A program made the position numbers and the translations under genes. A stretch of DNA of 64,000 nucleotides. Origin: Sphingomicrobium aestuariivivum (GTDB lineage Bacteria > Pseudomonadota > Alphaproteobacteria > Sphingomonadales > Sphingomonadaceae). Below, piece by piece: positions 9,642 through 18,003 of the stretch. Within the stretch, counting starts at the first letter, position 1. Each line of letters opens with the position of its first letter. The stretch covers positions 1,808,501-1,872,500 of the forward strand of contig NZ_CP102629.1 of NCBI RefSeq assembly GCF_024721585.1, in the 5' to 3' direction. Under the pieces are notes generated by a model. The model ran no database searches, was not told the DNA's origin, and was given only the letters and a program-made list of their open reading frames with translations.

Positions 9642-10613
9642 ATGCGCATTGCCACCCTTGCCGCCCTTCTCGCCCTCACCGCTTGTGCCTCCTCGCCGCA
9701 ACAGCTGCGCTACGGCACCGATGCGGGCACGCTGGTCGTCGGCAACAAGGCCGAGGACAGCGTCAGCTTCATCGACCTCGACAGCGGGATGGAGCGGGCG
9801 CGGCTGGCGACGGGCCGGATGCCGCACGAGATCGCCGTCTCGCCCGACGGCGAGGAAGTGGCGGTTGTCCATTATGGCGCCAAGGCGGTCGAGATCTTCG
9901 ATGTCGACGCGCCTTCCTCGAGCCGCGTCATCGACCTCGGCGACAATGTCGGTCCGCACGGCATCGCCTGGACCAGCGATGACCGGCTGGTGATCACCAC
10001 CGAGCGTTCGAAGACCTTGTCGGTGGTCGACCTCGAGCGCGGCAGCGTGAGCGCCATCCCGACGGGGCAGGAGGTGAGCCACATGGTCGCGCTCTCGCCC
10101 GACGAGAAGCGCGCCTATGTCAGCAACATGGGCTCGGGCACGGTCAGCGTGATCGACCTCGAGAAGGGCCGCAAGCTGCGCGACATCAGTGTCGGCGGGG
10201 CACCCGAGGGGCTGGCGCTGTCGCCGAGCGGCAAGACGCTGTGGGTCGCCGACCGAGAAGGCAACGTGCTCTACGCCTATGAGACCGACCGCTTTGCCGA
10301 GGTGAAGCGCTATCGCACCGGCGGCTTCCCGATCCGCGTGGCGGTGAGCCCCGACGGGCGCCGCACGGTGACCTCGGATTATGAGGGCGGGTCGCTGACG
10401 CTGGTCGAACTCGACCGCGAGCCGCGCACCATCCCTGTATCGGGGACGAGCGATGCGGGACAGGTCACGATCCTCTTCGCCGAGGACAGCCGCCACTTGT
10501 TCGTTGCCGAAACGGGCCGCGCGCAGGTCGCGTTGGTCGATCTCGAGACGGGCGAGTTGGTGAAGCGCTTCAACGCGGGCGCGGGTGCGGACGGGCTGGC
10601 GCTGGCCGACTAG
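9642..10613 (+). CDS. YVTN-type beta-propeller lipoprotein
   Basis: A 323-residue exported protein. The start at 9642 follows CGGAG at 6 bases and gives [18 protein letters not shown], a lipoprotein signal with lipobox LTAC (Cys15). The rest is a seven-bladed-type YVTN/40-residue propeller with repeats [43 protein letters not shown] and [15 protein letters not shown], each about 42 residues apart. Such proteins act as periplasmic binding or scaffolding modules; no ligand can be inferred. The gene lies between ruvC and ruvA on the opposite strand, three bases from the ruvC stop. Confidence 0.88.
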   Translation: MRIATLAALLALTACASSPQQLRYGTDAGTLVVGNKAEDSVSFIDLDSGMERARLATGRMPHEIAVSPDGEEVAVVHYGAKAVEIFDVDAPSSSRVIDLGDNVGPHGIAWTSDDRLVITTERSKTLSVVDLERGSVSAIPTGQEVSHMVALSPDEKRAYVSNMGSGTVSVIDLEKGRKLRDISVGGAPEGLALSPSGKTLWVADREGNVLYAYETDRFAEVKRYRTGGFPIRVAVSPDGRRTVTSDYEGGSLTLVELDREPRTIPVSGTSDAGQVTILFAEDSRHLFVAETGRAQVALVDLETGELVKRFNAGAGADGLALAD

Positions 10614-10616
10614 CGC

Positions 10617-11102
10617 CTAATAGCCGCGGCTGCTGCTCGCGGCATGGTGGGCGTGGGTGATGGCGACGGCGAGCGCGTCGGCGGCATCACTGCCGGCGAC
10701 CTTCGTGCCCGGCAGCAGCACCTTCACCATCGCATGGACCTGGTCCTTATCGGCGCCGCCGGTGCCGACCACCGCTTTCTTGACGAGGCTCGGCGCATAT
10801 TCGCCGACGGTGATGCCGCGGCTGGCGGCGATGCACAGCAGCGCGCCGCGCGCCTGCGCGAGTTTCAGCGTCGAGCGCGGGTTCTTGTTGACGAAGATCT
10901 CCTCCGCCGCCGCACCGTCCGGCTGATGATCGGCGATGATCGCCTCGAGCTGCGACGCGAGGTGCGAGAGCCGCTGCGGGAGCGGCTCCTTGGGATCGGT
11001 CTTCAGATGCCCGTTGGCGAGGTGGCGGAGGCGATTGCCCTCCGCCTCGATCAGGCCCCAGCCAGTGGTGCCGAGGCCCGGATCGATGCCGAGGATCTTC
11101 AA
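10617..11102 (-). CDS. ruvC: Holliday junction resolvase RuvC
   Basis: RuvC cleaves Holliday junctions symmetrically. I start it at a TTG at 11102, giving (M)[15 protein letters not shown], which matches the usual RuvC N-terminus with the first catalytic Asp; an in-frame GTG 60 bases upstream would overlap yebC heavily. Further landmarks are [22 protein letters not shown] split by the catalytic Glu pair, and [16 protein letters not shown] with the C-terminal catalytic Asp residues. The 161-residue length is normal. The start lies 2 bases after the yebC stop, so yebC-ruvC form an operon. Confidence 0.95.
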   Translation of the reverse strand: MKILGIDPGLGTTGWGLIEAEGNRLRHLANGHLKTDPKEPLPQRLSHLASQLEAIIADHQPDGAAAEEIFVNKNPRSTLKLAQARGALLCIAASRGITVGEYAPSLVKKAVVGTGGADKDQVHAMVKVLLPGTKVAGSDAADALAVAITHAHHAASSSRGY

Positions 11103-11104
11103 CG

Positions 11105-11857
11105 CTAGTCGGCCTGGCCGAGGCGCTCCAGTTCGGCGTCGGAGAAGGTGTAGTTGCCCCACACCGTCTGGACGTCGTCATCATCCTCGAGCGCGTCGAT
11201 GAGCTTGACGAGCGTGTCGGCATCCTTGCCCTCGACCTCGGTTTCGAGCTGCGGGCGCCAGGCGAGCTTGGCGGTCTCGGGTTCGCCGAGCGTCTTTTCG
11301 AGCTGGCTGGCGACTTCGTGGAGCTGGTCGGCTTCGGTCCAGATCGAGTGGGTGGTTTCGTCCGACTGGATGTCGTCGGCGCCGGCTTCCATCGCCGCCT
11401 CCAGGACTTTCTCTTCCGACAGTTCGTCGGCCTTATATTCGATAAGGCCGAGACGGTCGAAGCTGTGCGCGACCGCGCCCGAGGAGCCGAGGTTGCCGCC
11501 ATTCTTCGAGAAGATGGTGCGCACGTTGGTGGCGGTGCGGTTGCGGTTGTCCGAGAGCGCCTCGACGATCAACGCGACGCCGTTGGGGCCATAGCCCTCG
11601 TAGCGCATTTCCTCGTAATTCTCGCCTTCGGACGCCGAGGCCTTGTCGATCGCCTTCTTGATATTGTCCTTGGGCATCGACTGCTTGAGCGCGGTGTTCA
11701 CTGCGAGCCTGAGGCGCGGGTTCATGTCGGGGTCGGGCAGGCCCATCTTGGCCGCGACGGTGATTTCACGGCTGAGCTTGGAGAAGAGCGCCGAGCGCTT
11801 CTTGTCCTGCGCGCCCTTGCGATGCTTGATGTTGGCGAATTTGCTATGGCCGGCCAT
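11105..11857 (-). CDS. yebC: YebC/PmpR-family protein (transcription or translation factor)
   Basis: YebC-family proteins were described as DNA-binding regulators and more recently, for one branch, as translation factors easing ribosome stalling at proline runs; the assignment of this member is open. The 250-residue protein begins [18 protein letters not shown], the family signature, with AGGAT a few bases upstream. Three conserved domains are covered ([17 protein letters not shown] in the second). It is just upstream of ruvC, the classical yebC-ruvC order. Confidence 0.96.
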   Translation of the reverse strand: MAGHSKFANIKHRKGAQDKKRSALFSKLSREITVAAKMGLPDPDMNPRLRLAVNTALKQSMPKDNIKKAIDKASASEGENYEEMRYEGYGPNGVALIVEALSDNRNRTATNVRTIFSKNGGNLGSSGAVAHSFDRLGLIEYKADELSEEKVLEAAMEAGADDIQSDETTHSIWTEADQLHEVASQLEKTLGEPETAKLAWRPQLETEVEGKDADTLVKLIDALEDDDDVQTVWGNYTFSDAELERLGQAD

Positions 11858-11946
11858 GATATCCTCGAAAACTGGCATTTTTCGAGGGCCCCGCACGGAC
11901 GAAGCCCTCGATGAATCTGTGATTGAATGACGGCCTTATAGCAAAG

Positions 11947-11968
11947 AAGGCTCGCGAGGCGAGGCCTT
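11947..11968 (-). terminator. Possible weak terminator after the ybjQ-like gene
   Basis: AAGGC-TCGC (11947-11955) can pair with GCGA-(G)-GCCTT (11959-11968), nine pairs with one bulged G and a 3-base loop. On the minus strand the stem is followed by CTTTGCTATAAGG, only a short T run. The element overlaps the stop codon of the gene at 11967-12287. Weak evidence. Confidence 0.3.
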
Positions 11969-12287
11969 AGGCGAGCTTTACCGCCGTGCCGCTGGCGGTG
12001 ACCATGAGCATCGAGCCCGTGTCGCCGAGCACCTCGTAATCGAGGTCGATGCCGATGACCGCGTCGGCGCCCAGTTCGGCGGCCTCGCCCTGCAGTTCGG
12101 CGAGCGCCTGGCGGCGCGCCTGGTCGAGCGATTTTTCATAAGCGCCCGAACGGCCGCCGACGATGTCGCGGATGCCTGCGAAAATGTCCTTGAAGATGTT
12201 GGCGCCGACGATGACCTCGCCGTGGACGATGCCGAGATAGGTCGAGATGTCGCGGTTCTGGAGGGTCGAAGTGGTCGTCAGGATCAT
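11967..12287 (-). CDS. YbjQ/UPF0145 family protein
   Basis: The 106-residue protein starts [20 protein letters not shown] and contains [26 protein letters not shown] and [16 protein letters not shown], which are the signatures of the UPF0145 (YbjQ) family, annotated as heavy-metal-binding-like domains that form pentamers. Function is not established. The start codon at 12287 is preceded by a hairpin with a run of six T and by GGGGAG at 9 bases, inside the hairpin's 3' arm (see the leader element). It probably follows the GapR-like gene on one transcript if the hairpin is read through. Confidence 0.88.
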   Translation of the reverse strand: MILTTTSTLQNRDISTYLGIVHGEVIVGANIFKDIFAGIRDIVGGRSGAYEKSLDQARRQALAELQGEAAELGADAVIGIDLDYEVLGDTGSMLMVTASGTAVKLA

Positions 12288-12288
12288 G

Positions 12289-12340
12289 AAAAAAGGCTCC
12301 CCGGATGGATGGTGCTGCAATGCACCAACCGCGGGGAGCC
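12289..12340 (-). promoter_or_regulatory. Hairpin leader of the ybjQ-like gene: terminator shape that also covers the ribosome binding site
   Basis: GGCTCCCCG (12295-12303) is perfectly complementary to CGGGGAGCC (12332-12340), nine pairs; a second stem TGGTGC (12310-12315) with GCACCA (12322-12327) sits inside the loop. On the minus strand the 3' arm is followed by six T (12289-12294), one C and then the ATG at 12287. The shape is that of an intrinsic terminator after the GapR-like gene. The 3' arm also contains GGGGAG, the only credible Shine-Dalgarno sequence for the next gene, 9 bases before the start. Folding would therefore both stop transcription and hide the ribosome site. Confidence 0.65.
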
Positions 12341-12374
12341 GATTTTGTTTCCGAGCCGAAATGGCTTGGCGGGC

Positions 12375-12617
12375 TTAGGCCATGCCGAGCGCGGCGCGAT
12401 AGGTTTCGAGCAGTGCATCCTGCTCGTCGAGCTGGTGCTTCTCCATCTTGCGAAGGCGCACGATGGTGCGGATGGTCTTGGTGTCGTAGCCGTTCGACTT
12501 GGCTTCGGCGTAGACGTCCTTGATGTCGTCGGCGATCGCCTTCTTTTCCTCTTCGAGGCGTTCGATGCGTTCGATGAGCAGGCGAAGCTGGTCGGCTGCG
12601 ATGGTCCCCTCGGCCAT
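12375..12617 (-). CDS. GapR/DUF2312 family nucleoid-associated protein
   Basis: The 80-residue protein [20 protein letters not shown]... is a compact coiled-coil protein of the DUF2312 family. Conserved segments are [23 protein letters not shown] and [13 protein letters not shown]. The characterised member, GapR of Caulobacter, encircles over-twisted AT-rich DNA ahead of replication forks and stimulates topoisomerases. I place the start at 12617 rather than further upstream, as in the family. It diverges from pyruvate kinase across a 150-bp gap. Confidence 0.9.
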   Translation of the reverse strand: MAEGTIAADQLRLLIERIERLEEEKKAIADDIKDVYAEAKSNGYDTKTIRTIVRLRKMEKHQLDEQDALLETYRAALGMA

Positions 12618-12767
12618 TGCTGATTCTCCTAAGGATGGATGTGAAATTTTCGTCGTCACGGTTAGGCGAGGGCGCCGAGCGGCTCAAGCGGCTTGCGATA
12701 AAATGTCGGAACGCTATGGCGGGCCGGCAACATATTGATCGAGCAAAAGAAGATGGAAGCGCGCGAC

Positions 12768-14225
12768 ATGAGCGAGATGATGAAGCCCCGGATGCGTAAG
12801 GTAAAAATCCTCGCCACGCTGGGGCCGGCATCCGACAGTCCCGAGATGATCGAGAAGCTGATGCGCTCGGGCGTCGATGCCTTCCGCATCAACATGAGCC
12901 ACGGCCAGCAGGCCGACAAGGCGGCGCTGGTCGAGCATATCCGCGCGCTCGAGGGCAAGCTCAAGCGCCCGACCACCATCCTGTTCGACCTTCAGGGTCC
13001 CAAGCTGCGCGTCGGCACCTTCGATGGCGGCAAGGCCAAGCTCGAGAAGGGCCAGACCTTCACGCTCGACCGCGACGAGGCGCCGGGCAACAGCGAACGC
13101 GTCTGCCTGCCGCACCCCGAACTGTTCGAGGCGATCGAGGAAGGCTCGCTGCTGCTCGTCGATGACGGCAAGCTGCGCTTCAAGGTCACCGAGGTGCATG
13201 AGGATCGCATCGTCACCGAGGCGCGCGTCACCGGCACCATCCGCGACCGCAAGGGCGTCAACGTGCCCGACGTGCTGATCCCCATCCCCGCGCTGACCGA
13301 AAAGGACCGCTCGGACCTCGAGTTCGCGCTCGAGCAGGGCGCCGACTGGATCGCGCTCAGCTTCGTCCAGCGTCCCGAGGACGTCGAGGAAGCGCGCGAA
13401 CTGGTCAAGGGCCGCGCTGCGGTGCTCGCCAAGATCGAGAAGCCGCAGGCGGTCGACAGCCTCGACGCCATTCTCCATGCCGCCGATGCGGTGATGGTGG
13501 CGCGCGGCGATCTCGGTGTCGAACTGCCGCCCGAACAGGTGCCGGTGGTGCAGAACAAGATCGTCGCCACCGCGCGCCAGCACGGCAAGCCGGTGGTCGT
13601 CGCGACGCAGATGCTCGAGAGCATGATCCAGTCGCCCACCCCGACCCGCGCCGAGGTCAACGACGTTGCCGACGCCATCTATGACGGTGCCGATGCGGTC
13701 ATGCTGTCGGCCGAGAGCGCGGCGGGCGACTATCCGGTCGAGGCGGTCAAGATGATGGATCGCATCGGCCGCGCCGTGGAGGCGGACGAGCGCTATGGCG
13801 ACCGCGTCCACTTCACCGAGACGGCTCCGGAAGCGACCACCGCCGACGCGCTCGCCGAGAGCGCCCGCGGTATCGCCAAGACGGTCAGCGCCAAGGCGAT
13901 GGCCTGCTACACCTCGTCGGGCTCGACCGCGCGTCGCATCGCGCGCGAGCGTCCCAACGTGCCGATCATGGTGATGACCGCGAGCACCAAGGTAGCGCGC
14001 CGCCTCGGCCTCCTGTGGGGCACCTATGCGGTGGCCACGCGCGACGTCTCGAGCTTCGAGGAAATGGTCGGCAAGGCCAAGCGCATGGCGCTGCGCCACT
14101 CGATCGCGGGCGGCGGCGACCGCCTTCTCATCATGGCGGGCGTGCCCTTCGGCGTGTCGGGCTCGACCAACGTCATCCACATCGTCAAGCTGGTCGGCGA
14201 CGAACTGGAGAATTACGGGCTCTAG
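12768..14225 (+). CDS. pyk: Pyruvate kinase
   Basis: Pyruvate kinase converts phosphoenolpyruvate and ADP to pyruvate and ATP in glycolysis. Recognisable segments are RKVKILATLGPASDS at the N-terminus, FRINMSHG (substrate Arg), VLAKIEKPQAVDSLD with the active-site Lys/Glu, ARGDLGVELP, VATQMLESMI, and a C-terminal allosteric domain ending near the stop. The start is uncertain: ATG codons at 12753, 12768 and 12777-12780 and a TTG at 12735 are in frame; I use 12768, which has GGAAG 8 bases upstream, giving 485 residues. It is transcribed alone, divergently from the GapR-like gene. Confidence 0.95.
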   Translation: MSEMMKPRMRKVKILATLGPASDSPEMIEKLMRSGVDAFRINMSHGQQADKAALVEHIRALEGKLKRPTTILFDLQGPKLRVGTFDGGKAKLEKGQTFTLDRDEAPGNSERVCLPHPELFEAIEEGSLLLVDDGKLRFKVTEVHEDRIVTEARVTGTIRDRKGVNVPDVLIPIPALTEKDRSDLEFALEQGADWIALSFVQRPEDVEEARELVKGRAAVLAKIEKPQAVDSLDAILHAADAVMVARGDLGVELPPEQVPVVQNKIVATARQHGKPVVVATQMLESMIQSPTPTRAEVNDVADAIYDGADAVMLSAESAAGDYPVEAVKMMDRIGRAVEADERYGDRVHFTETAPEATTADALAESARGIAKTVSAKAMACYTSSGSTARRIARERPNVPIMVMTASTKVARRLGLLWGTYAVATRDVSSFEEMVGKAKRMALRHSIAGGGDRLLIMAGVPFGVSGSTNVIHIVKLVGDELENYGL

Positions 14226-14296
14226 GGCCCGGCGCGTCCCCGTTCACGGCAACGAAAGCGCGCTGATGCGTTGATCCCGTCCAGTGGGAGAGACGT

Positions 14297-15391
14297 ATGC
14301 GTTGCTTCATTATCGTCGCGGTCTTTGCCTTGGCGGCCTGTGGGCCGGCAAATCCCCCCGTCGGCAATTCGGTCACATCGCCGCCTGTGGCGGCCTCGTC
14401 TGTCGCGCCAGAAGGCGCCTCGATCGGGCCTGAGGGCCATGCCACCGTCGTGACGGCACCGCCCGATCCCGACGCGGTCCGCAAGGCCGCCGACGATCCC
14501 CACGTCCCCGACAAGAGCGTCTATCACTTCTATGCCGCCGAGAACGGGTTGAGCCTCGAGGAGGCGAGGCGCCGGCTTGATGCGCAGCAGGCCAAGATGG
14601 ACGAGGTGACGCGGCTTCGGGAGCGATTGCAACGCGAGGAGGGCGACAATTTCCTCGACCTGCGGCTCGCGCACCAGCCGGATTGGCGATACATCTTCTA
14701 TTTCAAGCGCGAGCCTGAAGCGACGCTGTCGCGATATACGCGCGATCCGCGGTTCGAGGCGGCGAGTGGCACGCTGAGTTCGGACGAGCGCGCGGCGCTG
14801 ATCGAGCCTTGGGCTGAGCGCTGGTCGTCGGAAGGCATTCCATACGCTTATGGCCTGGGCGCGACGCGGCCCGACCTCGAAGTGTCGCTCAGTATTACCG
14901 CCGCCGACTATCAGGCGCTGGCCGAGAAGAACGGCTGGCCCGCACCGCCCGCGCCGATCGTCACGCATTTTGCCAAGGCCCCGACCTTGCCTGCGGTCGA
15001 CCCCCGGGTCGAACCGCTGCTCAAGGGCTATGCCTATGGACGCTTTGCCACGGGGATCCAGCTGGAGGCACTGGGTGCTGGGACGGTGACGCTGGAGGAC
15101 GGCTGCCTGACGGTCGGGCGCGGCGAGGACAGGAAGGTCGTCGTCGTCCATCAGGAAACCGGTATCTCGCTCGACGAGGATGGATATCTCGTCTTCATCG
15201 ACCGGCATAGCGGCGCGGTCAGGGGGCGGATCGGCGAGCCGATGGTCTGGGCGGGGCCCAATCGCACGCCCGAGCAATATCTCGTCGGGATCGAGCGATT
15301 GCGGGCGCGTTGCCCGGGCGAACTCCTCAATATCGGCAATCCCGAGAGCGCGGCGGCCTTCGAGGCGCGCTATCCGGGGGCGACGAGATGA
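14297..15391 (+). CDS. Lipoprotein of unknown function
   Basis: A 364-residue predicted lipoprotein: MRCFIIVAVFALAACGP has lipobox LAAC with Cys15, and GGGAG lies 6 bases before the ATG. After a Pro/Ala/Ser-rich linker (about 20-60) comes a charged helical stretch, YAAENGLSLEEARRRLDAQQ, and then a mixed alpha/beta body that includes ISLDEDGYLVFIDRHSGAVRGRIGE near the C-terminus. I recognise no family. Small envelope lipoproteins with a LEEARRRLD-like motif are frequent in sphingomonads. It follows pyruvate kinase by 71 bases and precedes a membrane-protein/XRE pair. Confidence 0.75.
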   Translation: MRCFIIVAVFALAACGPANPPVGNSVTSPPVAASSVAPEGASIGPEGHATVVTAPPDPDAVRKAADDPHVPDKSVYHFYAAENGLSLEEARRRLDAQQAKMDEVTRLRERLQREEGDNFLDLRLAHQPDWRYIFYFKREPEATLSRYTRDPRFEAASGTLSSDERAALIEPWAERWSSEGIPYAYGLGATRPDLEVSLSITAADYQALAEKNGWPAPPAPIVTHFAKAPTLPAVDPRVEPLLKGYAYGRFATGIQLEALGAGTVTLEDGCLTVGRGEDRKVVVVHQETGISLDEDGYLVFIDRHSGAVRGRIGEPMVWAGPNRTPEQYLVGIERLRARCPGELLNIGNPESAAAFEARYPGATR

Positions 15392-15407
15392 CGACATCGG
15401 AAAACAA

Positions 15408-15419
15408 TTTTACGTAAAA
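15408..15419. promoter_or_regulatory. AT-rich palindrome TTTTACGTAAAA before the DUF2975/XRE pair
   Basis: A perfect 12-bp palindrome lies 70 bases before the ATG at 15490, inside a stretch (15398-15430) that is strikingly AT-rich for this genome and could also hold the promoter. By position it is a candidate operator for the small XRE protein encoded at 16111-16341. The assignment is inference. Confidence 0.45.
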
Positions 15420-15489
15420 CATAAAAAAGTCATTGCAGAATCGAAAATGCGCTGGCAGAAGCTCCCCGACAACAAGGGGAGTTTGGACA

Positions 15490-16110
15490 ATGAACGTGAA
15501 GCTGTTGCGCGGGCTGACCGCCTTTTTCGGATGGCTCTGGATCGTGGGGGTCGGCATCCTCCTCCTCCAGAACGGCATCAAGCTGGCGAACGGGTCGTTC
15601 GGCGAGGCGGTGTACGAGGCCTCGAGCACCAATGTCCTCGTCCAGCCCTTCGAGGGCGGCTATTGGGACCTCAATTACGGGCAGGTGCGCGTGGCCGGGG
15701 CGCCGCTGCTGGCGGGCTTCCAGATGCTGCTCAAGATCGCCTTCCTGCTGCTGCTCGCGCGGATCTTCTTCCAGCTGCGCGATCTCGTCGGCCGGATCGG
15801 CGAGGGGCGGATGTTCGAGGAGGAAAATGTCGCCTCGCTGCGCCGCATCGGCGTTGCGCTGGGCGCGATCTGCGCGCTCAGCATCGCCGGCGCGATCATC
15901 GTGCAGCAGTGGTTCCTCGCGCTCATCGGCCCGGCCGAGGGCAAGGTGCTGCACCCCTCGCTCAGCTGGAACCTGGACGGCGTGAACAATATCTGGATGG
16001 AATATAGCCCGCCGTTCGGGGCCTTCATCCTCGCGCTGCTCGCCTTCATCGCCGCCGATGCCTTCAAGCGGGGGATGGAATATCGGGTCGACAGCGAGGG
16101 AGTGCTCTAG
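15490..16110 (+). CDS. DUF2975 family membrane protein paired with an XRE regulator
   Basis: The 206-residue protein starts MNVKLLRGLTAFFGWLW with AGGGGAG 7 bases upstream. It has four transmembrane helices (about residues 6-27, 74-96, 118-140 and 168-190), separated by a conserved-looking segment LRDLVGRIGEGRMFEEENVASLRRIG. That segment (xFxxENVxxLRxIG) is the DUF2975 hallmark. In other bacteria DUF2975 genes are followed directly by a YozG-like HTH gene, exactly as here, where the ATG of the next gene follows the TAG without a gap. Such membrane proteins probably control their partner regulator; this is inference. Confidence 0.85.
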   Translation: MNVKLLRGLTAFFGWLWIVGVGILLLQNGIKLANGSFGEAVYEASSTNVLVQPFEGGYWDLNYGQVRVAGAPLLAGFQMLLKIAFLLLLARIFFQLRDLVGRIGEGRMFEEENVASLRRIGVALGAICALSIAGAIIVQQWFLALIGPAEGKVLHPSLSWNLDGVNNIWMEYSPPFGAFILALLAFIAADAFKRGMEYRVDSEGVL

Positions 16111-16341
16111 ATGGCGATCGTCACCAACATCGACGTGATGATGGCGCGGCGCAAGATGAGCCTCAAGGAGCTGGCCGAGCGCATCGGCATGTCGAACACC
16201 AACCTGTCGCTCCTGAAGAACGGGCGCGTGCACGGGGTGCGTTACAACACGCTCGAAGCGCTGTGCCGCGAGCTCGATTGCCAGCCCGGCGACCTGTTCG
16301 AATATCGCAAGGACGTGGAGGAGGCGGGCGGGGCCGATTGA
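16111..16341 (+). CDS. Small XRE/YozG-type HTH regulator
   Basis: A 76-residue Cro/C1-type DNA-binding protein: [20 protein letters not shown], then [20 protein letters not shown] (helix-turn-helix at about residues 21-40) and [20 protein letters not shown], the typical YozG end. The start codon directly follows the stop of the DUF2975 gene, so they are made as a pair. Its operator may be the palindrome at 15408-15419. It is not closely alike in sequence to the regulator at 5901-6101 beyond the HTH pattern. Confidence 0.92.
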   Translation: MAIVTNIDVMMARRKMSLKELAERIGMSNTNLSLLKNGRVHGVRYNTLEALCRELDCQPGDLFEYRKDVEEAGGAD

Positions 16342-16390
16342 CGGCTCCGCCCCTCCTGTGCCACCCGCGCAGCCGAACAGGAGAGACGTC

Positions 16391-17923
16391 ATGGGTACCA
16401 CGATCGAGGAACTGGAAGCACGCCGCGAGAAGGCGCGCATGGGCGGCGGGGCCAAGCGCATCGATGCGCAGCATGCCAAGGGCCGGCTGACCGCGCGCGA
16501 ACGCCTCACCGTGCTGCTCGACGAGGATTCGTTCGAGGAGCTCGACATGTTCGTCGAGCATAATTGCACCGACTTCGGGATGGACGAGGTGCATTATCCG
16601 GGCGACGGCGTGGTGACCGGATCGGGCACCATCAACGGGCGCCTCACCTATGTCTTCGCGCAGGACTTCACCGTGCTCGGCGGCTCGCTCTCCGAGCGCC
16701 ATGCCGAGAAGATCTGCAAGATCATGGACGCGGCGATGAAGGTCGGCGCGCCGGTGATCGGATTGAACGATTCGGGCGGCGCGCGCATCCAGGAAGGCGT
16801 CGCATCGCTCGGCGGCTATGCCGAGGTGTTCCAGCGCAATGTGCTGGCGAGCGGTGTCGTGCCGCAGCTCTCGGTCATCATGGGCCCGTGCGCGGGCGGG
16901 GCGGTCTATTCGCCCGCCATGACCGACTTCATCTTCATGGTCGAGGATACGAGCTACATGTTCGTCACCGGCCCCGAGGTGGTGAAGACGGTGACCAACG
17001 AGGAAGTCACGCAGGAAGAGCTGGGCGGGGCGATCACGCACACGCAGAAGTCGGGCGTGGCGGATTGCGCGTTCGAGAATGACGTGGACGCGCTGCTCGC
17101 CACCCGCGAATTCTTCTCCTACCTGCCGAGCTCGAACCGCGACGCGGTGCCGCAGGTGCCGACCGACGATCCGTGGGACCGTCTGGAAGACAGCCTCGAC
17201 AGCATCATCCCGGCAAGCGCCAACCAGCCCTATGACATGCACGAGGTGATCCGGAAGGTGGCCGACGAGGGCCGCTTCTTCGAGATCCAGCCGAAACATG
17301 CCGCCAATATCATCATCGGCTTCTGCCGCATCGAGGGGCGCACGGTGGGCGTGGTCGCCAACCAGCCGATGGTGCTGGCGGGCGTGCTCGACATCAATTC
17401 CTCGAAGAAGGCGGCGCGTTTCGTGCGTTTCTGCGATGCCTTCGAGATCCCGATCCTGACCTTCGTCGACGTGCCGGGCTTCCTGCCGGGCGTCGGGCAG
17501 GAGCATAATGGCATCATCAAGCATGGCGCCAAGCTCCTCTTTGCCTATGCCGAGGCGACCGTGCCCAAGATCACGGTGATCACGCGCAAAGCCTATGGCG
17601 GCGCCTATGACGTGATGGCGTCCAAGCATCTTCGCGGCGACCTCAACTATGCGTGGCCCTCGGCCGAGATCGCGGTGATGGGCGCCAAGGGCGCGGTCGA
17701 GATCATCTTCCGCAAGGATCGCGACAATCCCGAGAAGATCGCCGAAAAAACCAAGGAATATGAAGACCGCTTCGCCAACCCGTTCGTGGCGGCGAGCAAG
17801 GGCTTCATCGACGAGGTGATCATGCCGCACTCGACCCGCAAGCGGGTGGCGCTGGGGCTGCGCAAGCTGGCGAACAAGAGCCTCGAGAACCCGTGGAAGA
17901 AGCACGACAACATTCCGCTGTAA
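16391..17923 (+). CDS. pccB: Propionyl-CoA carboxylase beta (carboxyltransferase) subunit
   Basis: PccB transfers CO2 from biotin to propionyl-CoA, giving (S)-methylmalonyl-CoA; it works with the biotin-carrying PccA encoded at 26745. The 510-residue protein starts [20 protein letters not shown], with AGGAGAG upstream. It has the two crotonase-like carboxyltransferase halves, with [33 protein letters not shown] (N-half oxyanion), [16 protein letters not shown] and in the C-half [20 protein letters not shown] and [11 protein letters not shown]. These match propionyl-CoA carboxylases rather than acetyl-CoA carboxylase. It opens the propionate region of this window. Confidence 0.95.
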   Translation: MGTTIEELEARREKARMGGGAKRIDAQHAKGRLTARERLTVLLDEDSFEELDMFVEHNCTDFGMDEVHYPGDGVVTGSGTINGRLTYVFAQDFTVLGGSLSERHAEKICKIMDAAMKVGAPVIGLNDSGGARIQEGVASLGGYAEVFQRNVLASGVVPQLSVIMGPCAGGAVYSPAMTDFIFMVEDTSYMFVTGPEVVKTVTNEEVTQEELGGAITHTQKSGVADCAFENDVDALLATREFFSYLPSSNRDAVPQVPTDDPWDRLEDSLDSIIPASANQPYDMHEVIRKVADEGRFFEIQPKHAANIIIGFCRIEGRTVGVVANQPMVLAGVLDINSSKKAARFVRFCDAFEIPILTFVDVPGFLPGVGQEHNGIIKHGAKLLFAYAEATVPKITVITRKAYGGAYDVMASKHLRGDLNYAWPSAEIAVMGAKGAVEIIFRKDRDNPEKIAEKTKEYEDRFANPFVAASKGFIDEVIMPHSTRKRVALGLRKLANKSLENPWKKHDNIPL

Positions 17924-18003
17924 TGCTCTTGTAACACACTACTGGACAGGTCAATAAACGCGGTTTAGCGTTGGTCCCGACTCAAACAGGGGAGTTTCGG
18001 GAC

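Noticed and set aside
11882-11911. TCGAGGGC and GCCCTCGA around a 14-base loop, upstream of yebC.
   Set aside because: No T run on either strand after the stem and not placed to cover a ribosome site; may be chance in GC-rich DNA.
12661-12767. GGAAC as an EcfG general stress promoter before pyruvate kinase.
   Set aside because: No GTT at the required distance of 16-17 bases on either strand.
12714-14180. A 488-codon minus-strand frame opposite pyruvate kinase.
   Set aside because: Shadow frame of a gene with strong pyruvate kinase motifs.
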